Assembly: GCF_003576645.1 (NCBI RefSeq)
Contig: NC_044917.1
Location: 10,744,623-10,808,622, forward strand
Reading direction: 5' to 3'
DNA: 64,000 nt
From: Ipomoea triloba
Taxonomy: Eukaryota > Streptophyta > Magnoliopsida > Solanales > Convolvulaceae
Position numbers and translations under genes: made by a program. The number at the start of each line of letters is the position of its first letter. Position 1 is the first letter of the stretch. This document shows positions 58,785 through 64,000 of the stretch, piece after piece. The notes beneath the pieces were generated by a model. That model did no database searches and was not told where the DNA came from. It saw only the letters and a program-made list of their open reading frames with translations.

Positions 58785-59925
58785 GAAATGTGTTGTCATT
58801 TTTGGTTTTGGTTGATGCATTATGTGTTTCTTGTATTGTAAATAACAGATTAATGTTACATACATGTAACTTCCAAGTTTGATCTGATTATAACCTTTCT
58901 TTCAAGTCCCAACTTCATCTGGTCTCCCTTTTTTCCATTGCCTAATTTGAGTTAACAAGGCTGAGTAGTGGTCATGGTCTTTGTACTCTAAAAATTTTGA
59001 TCTAATTATTATTATTGACAATTATCATTACTATTTATAGTAACTGTGGCTAAATTATTTTTATTTATGAAGTACGGAGTATTTATTTAATTTAATTTAG
59101 TAACTGTAGCATTGTAAGTTAACAGTCGAATTTGAAGTAAATGGATTAAACAAAATTTAAATATGGACTAAATTAAACAAAATTATATAATATAATATCA
59201 AAATATCACATATATTTAAAACTTTTCGTGAGATTTATTTTTGTTTTTGAAAAGAAAAACTTGATGAAGGTGGATATTTGTTTGGTAAGAAATTATCAAA
59301 AATTTAAAAGTTGAAATATAGATTTGATAAGATACCAAAGATAAGTAAATGGTTGTTAGCTGATTGGGTTAGAGGGTATGATTAATTAATAACATTAGTT
59401 AATTGGAGAAAGGTATTGAAACAATTGTTTTGAGTAGCTTTTAAATTTTCATTTTTGAGTTACAAAAAACTAATTAACCAAACATTTTTATTGATTTTTT
59501 AAACCAAGTCAAACAACTAATAGTGGTCAAATAAGCTAAAATTGACTAATAAGCTAACTATTTTACCAAACAAGGCCAAGATATTATTCACCTTTAAAAT
59601 AAATAGAGATGTGTTTGCTCTATGATCCTCAAGGCCATGATATATTAATCTATCTATACCTTGTTGAATTTTGGTTTAATTAATGACATCATCATGTCAC
59701 AAATTGTAGGGGTAAGAAAAGAAAATGCAGTTTTATTTCTTCAACTTAGAATGTTGGTATCAGAATACAATAGTGAATACAACAGAAGGGAGCATGATAT
59801 GAAAGTAAAATGGGGGAACTGAGTTATGGTAAGCCTAGCAACAAATGCAACAAATGCAGAGATCCATCATGAAAATAAAACACAAACACAATGTGCCATT
59901 CCAAACTGCCAAAGCTTTTCCTCCT
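58785..59925. other. 3' regions of two convergent genes, with MITE-like sequence
   Basis: The FNBP4-like (+) and FPS (-) genes are convergent, and this stretch holds both 3' UTRs. A MITE-like unit with TTGTTTGGTAA at about 59278 and its inverse TTACCAAACAA at about 59563 lies between them. Confidence 0.5.
59279..59573. mobile_element. Possible MITE with TGTTTGGTAA termini
   Basis: TGTTTGGTAA (59279-59288) and its inverse TTACCAAACA (59563-59572) lie about 290 bp apart in AT-rich sequence with further short inverted matches. I found no target-site duplication. Confidence 0.45.
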
Positions 59926-62900
59926 CTACTTTTGCCTCTTGTATATCTTGGCCAAGAATGATTTCAACACTGCTTGTACCGCTGCACTTGGATGACCTTC
60001 AATCGACTTTACTATCTTTTCATAGCTCTTGCTCTCGTATTCTGCAAACACATCCTGAAACACACACACATACACACATTCAACCACCAAAACAAAATAC
60101 TCGGAAAAATCCAGGTCAAATAAGCGAACGAGTGGAGGACTGAACCTGAAGTTTGAGATCATTGTAAAGCACTTTGATCTTAGCTACGCAAGCAGGATCC
60201 TCTTTTCCATAGTTCTCCTGTCAAAACAAAATCCATAATTTCCACTAATTACAGAATGAACGGAATAACAAGAGTAATAACCTCAAGGCCTTGCCCAAAT
60301 GACAACTACTTTGAGAATTGAGGCCAAAATCCATGGTTATGGACTCATGGGTCCAAGCCAAGCCTCGCTAGGATAGCGGTCTAGTGAAGTTATGTTAATT
60401 TTGGTGTTGTTTTTAGTTGTTCTAGTGGCATAAAACCGTATTAACTTTCAAACTTACATATAGTGTCTTCGTTTGTTCCTCGTTACAAAGTTCCAGTGCT
60501 TTCACAACCAACCAAGAGCACTTAAAGTCTTCAATGTCTGTTCCAATCTGAAAGTGTGCGATACTTCTCAATAAATTTCAATTTCAAATACTTAAGTTAA
60601 ACAGAGATCTAAGATAAAGAGTATAGTTTGAATTCCATTTAATATACCTTGCCAAGAACCTTTGGATCAGCAAAACAATCCAGATAATCATCCTACAAAG
60701 GACAACAAAACCATTCATTTGTGTAAAGTTCTCAAGACCATTACGAAACAAAAACTTGCTACTGAATCCAAGACACTGAAATAAATGGGCGTTTGAAATG
60801 CTGAAATACCATAAGAAGATGGGACATTTTATTACCATTACCGTAACCTAAGTGAACAAATAACTGTTAATAGCACTTACCTGAACTTGAAAATAGATTC
60901 CCATATCAACAAGTATGTCTTTCACACCAACATGCTTCTCAAGATCCTCACCAGCCATAAGAAGTGCACATGCCACCTGAGGATCACGAAAAAAAATAAA
61001 ATTGAATGACCTTTTATGAACTTATGGAGCATAATTATATTTTCTATAACTGTCAATCCATCATAAAAGTTAGTTACAGACAAGTCTATTTCTGGAGAAG
61101 ATAATAGAAACAAGAGACAAATTCAATCCGCAATAGAATAATAGGCTACAGGTTTGATTGGACTGGAAAACTATACCCACCGGGAGGTAAAATGAATAGT
61201 AAGCAGTCTTGTATTCGACAATACGGCGGTGGCTGCATGAATGCATAAACAATTACTTGAATGATCAATAACATATGTTAAAAGAACACAAGACAGAGAT
61301 GCATAGAAGTTCTGCTTACAGAGGCAATGAATATTTTGACAAATCTTTCTCGCCTACAAGGGTGGTAATCAGATCAATCATTTGCCCACTGGCAGTTTGG
61401 AATTCCACCTGTTAGCGCAAGAATGTCACAACAGTTAGCATTAGATTAAAATCCAGCCTTGTAATTAGACATAGAAGCACACAGAATATCACCTCATTAA
61501 ACAGATCCAACAGATCAACATAATAAGGCTTCCCTTTAAAGTGATTCTTGAGAATTCTTGCAATATGGTTGCGGAGAATTATCGCATCATTTGCAGCAAT
61601 CAATCCAACCTATGAAAGATATCAAATCAAAAACATTCACTTAAATAAAATGCACACTAGATATGATTAAACAACAAAAATATGAGAGCAAAAACTGTCT
61701 TTAGGGGACCACACCTTAGGCTGCCTGAACCAACATGGTTGGCCTCTCCGCGTATGAGAGCCATCCATTATGTCATCAAGAACCAGGAAGTATGCTTGAA
61801 GCTGCAAATTTTGCCACCATCAGACACCCAAAAACAAAAAGGTAAAATTTTTAAAATATTTATTCGAAATGAATGGAAGCAGTAAGGTTCACAATTTTGC
61901 TATAGAATTGCATACCCATTCAATACACCAGCCAAGAGCAGACGTAAGAAATATTTCATCATCGGTTAGTTCTTCCCCCTCTTTCAGCAACTTGTAGCTA
62001 TCAATAACAGAGAGCCCTCTGTTCAGCTTCCCTGCAACCAGAAGAAAATGAATTATTATCGGATATACCGGGAATCTTGATCACTATCAAACATAGAAGA
62101 ACAGGGGAATGTTATCAACAGATTAATATAGGTATTTTATTCTCACCTCCAGGCACATTGTAGTCCAGCATCTGAAATGAAACCACAAGAACTAAATTAG
62201 ATCAACAACATTGGGCAAAACAAAAAGCAGAGGCTATGCAAAGTCCAGCTATATGATTATCAATCATCCATAATTACATATTCTTAACTTGAAATTTTTA
62301 GATCAGTTTTAGGTGAATTAATTATGGATCATTAATGAATATCAATTTTTTTTCTTTGCTTATTCCTTCCATTTGGCATTTTAAAGATCCTATAAACTTA
62401 GAGGAAGTAGTACCAAGCATCTTTACCACCAAAAAGAAAATCTTCCAATACAAATCAAATATCATCCATTATTAAGAAATAGGAAATGAAAGAGATTAAA
62501 CTCAGGTTAATCAGTTCTATGCAACAAAGCATCTAGCTTATGAACCAATAATGATTTGATTATACCCCATATCCTCTTTCGCAAGAAAACACTAGATCTT
62601 GGCCATAAGAGATTAAGAGTAGCTGCGGTTTAAAACTTAGCAGCACTACACTGAATATGGAGAATTACACTTGACAGGCAAAAGGGGAAATGACTCCAAA
62701 GTAGTAAAGTGAACCAAAAAATGGTTAGGCGGAACATAAAAATCAAAACTTTATTGAAATTACACCATAAATAACAAAATAAAAACAAGAACACTTCACC
62801 AACAATGAAACGCAAGCAAAATCTGGAGAAGTGCGCTTTGACAGTGACACAGAGCAGCCAGAAAGCGACGTGAAAACACAACTAAAATCGCACACAATCT

Positions 62901-63114
62901 CGCGCAGTTGCAGATCAACGTGAAAAAACTACATTTATCATGGATGAACTCATATTCGCAAGAAAAAAACTAAACCAAAAAAAAAAAAGGCAGAAGAAAA
63001 TACCCGCTCGACCCACTGACGAGAATCATCGGTCCACTCGAAAGCAGGGTCATTGAGGAGCTCGGACTTGAGGGTGGAGTAGACCTCGAGAAACTTGGCC
63101 TTAAGATCGCTCAT
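59926..63114 (-). CDS. FPS: Farnesyl diphosphate synthase (cytosolic type)
   Basis: Condenses IPP with DMAPP and then with geranyl diphosphate to make C15 farnesyl diphosphate for sterols, sesquiterpenes and prenylation. Twelve exons join in phase to 342 aa, the usual length: 63114-63004, 62171-62147, 62031-61916, 61801-61715, 61609-61493, 61408-61320, 61232-61181, 60976-60881, 60692-60648, 60547-60458, 60217-60146 and 60054-59926 (stop TAG). The first Asp-rich motif is DDIMD (93-97) with aromatic Tyr-Phe just before it (88-89), the pair that limits chain length to C15 in eukaryotic enzymes. The second is DDYLD (232-236). Other conserved parts are [13 protein letters not shown] and the C terminus KIYKRQK. 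The start MSDLKAKF has no transit peptide, so cytosol or peroxisome is likely; an upstream alternative start for a mitochondrial form is not excluded. Confidence 0.96.
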
Positions 63115-63202
63115 TGCTATAGAGAGAGAAACAAGAAATAGAGAGAGAAAGTGTTCGTTAGTTTCGGAGTCTTTGGTGGACTGAAGATGAAAGAGATGAG
63201 TG

Positions 63203-63210
63203 TATATATA
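63203..63210 (-). promoter_or_regulatory. TATA box of the FPS gene
   Basis: TATATATA on the minus strand lies about 90 bases upstream of the ATG, so transcription should start near 63175. The predicted leader carries CT-rich stretches (AGAGAGAG on the plus strand at 63121-63150), a common plant 5' UTR element. Confidence 0.6.
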
Positions 63211-63214
63211 ACGG

Positions 63215-63585
63215 AAGCGACGCCGTTTCTCGCTGATGTTGCGGACGGGCGCAAAAAGTCACACTAAGGTAGCAGCAGGCCAGCAGCCTTATTTTTCTAT
63301 TAGCCACCAAAGATACATTTCTTTGATTTTTTTTTCCCGTTTATTTTATTTTATATTATATTATAATTTTTGACAAAAAGAAAAAGAATGCATAGGTTTG
63401 ATTCATGCAATGTGCTTAGCGGGCACGTGTAATACACGCACGTCTGTTGCACTTTAGAATCGTTATCAATAGTAGTCACCAACTAGCAACTACTCTCTCC
63501 TTTTTTTTTTTTTGTTTCTTTTTTCTTTTTATTTTAAGTTCTACTTGACAAAAGAGTTCCAAAAAAAAACTTTAAAAAATTCAAT
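63215..63585. other. FPS upstream region
   Basis: Upstream of the TATA box, the sequence has GC-rich GACGCCGTTTC and then AT-rich sequence with poly-A/T runs. GCACGTGTA near 63423 is a G-box-like core (CACGTG) that light or bZIP/bHLH factors commonly bind. No gene is seen. Confidence 0.4.
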
Positions 63586-63586
63586 T

Positions 63587-63861
63587 GTTATACCGTGGGG
63601 AATGGTCCACCATGAGTATGGTGGTGGATCCTGTTGAATGAGAGAGAAAAAAATAATTTGTTATACTGTGGGTTAGAGCCCACCATGAGTAAGGTGGTGG
63701 TCCCTGTTATCACATCAATATTGAATGAGAGAGAGAAAAAATAATATGTTATATTGTGGGTCAGGGTCCACCATGAGTATAGTGGTGGACCCTGTCTAGA
63801 TCACATCAATGTTGACAGAGATAGAAAGAAAAATCATTTGTTATATTATGGACCCCATTCG
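63587..63861. repeat. Tandem repeat of a TTATACYGTGGG unit
   Basis: About three and a half copies begin TTGTTATAC or TGTTATATT (near 63587, 63658, 63746 and 63839), each with CCACCATGAGTA and GGTGGTGG as a local inverted pair and then GAGAGAAAAAA. The start resembles the TTATACCGTGGAC end at 51810. Confidence 0.7.

Positions 63862-64000
<139 letters not shown>

Overview
This window is nuclear DNA of a eudicot plant. The evidence is many GT-AG introns (plus one AT-AC intron), plant-only families (DUF247, DUF868, CH-domain KIN-14 kinesin, LRR-XI receptor kinase), AT-rich intergenic DNA, and dense MITEs, SINEs and MULEs. I cannot fix the species from sequence alone; an asterid such as a Convolvulaceae or Solanaceae relative is a guess. 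The assembly is gapped, with three long N tracts and two single Ns, and at least one join (N at 51160) creates a false 1.1 kb duplication.

Layout. 1-398 is the 3' end of a DUF247 membrane protein gene (+). About 660-1231 is a frameshifted, intronless remnant of a PUB38-41-like U-box/ARM ubiquitin ligase. 1.2-10.7 kb is intergenic and transposon-rich: a Mutator-like element with captured ankyrin-gene sequence and a nested Tourist MITE (4230-5644), a GGACCATGGTCC-family MITE (6478-6751) and a 645-bp palindromic foldback (7678-8322). 11.26-20.06 kb is a complete 17-coding-exon KIN-14 kinesin (+), including a U12-type AT-AC intron. 21.41-22.30 kb is an intronless DUF868 gene (+). 23.36-26.20 kb is a six-exon RecX-family gene (+). 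28.10-31.90 kb is a two-exon LRR-XI receptor kinase (-) of the RGI3/RGI4 (RGF-receptor) type. 32-53 kb has no intact gene: it holds SINEs, a tRNA-Ala pseudogene, foldback MITEs, minisatellites, a ~240-bp tandem array, a Helitron end, a LINE 3' remnant and assembly gaps. 53.44-58.78 kb is a ten-exon two-WW-domain, proline-rich FNBP4-like gene (+). 59.93-63.11 kb is a complete 12-exon farnesyl diphosphate synthase (-). The last 400 bp is a short tandem repeat running into a 139-base poly-C tract.

The genes do not form a pathway. They are independent housekeeping, cytoskeletal and signalling genes: cell division or microtubule transport (KIN-14), organelle recombination control (RecX), peptide-hormone perception (RLK), RNA processing or actin (FNBP4-like) and isoprenoid synthesis (FPS). 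Exon structures were worked out by hand from splice sites, reading phase and family similarity, and every multi-exon model closes in frame. I found no convincing new gene system. The most notable items are the AT-AC intron, the gene-capturing MULE, a terminal-inverted-repeat family with minisatellite interiors, a 32-bp fully paired small hairpin, and the false duplication.
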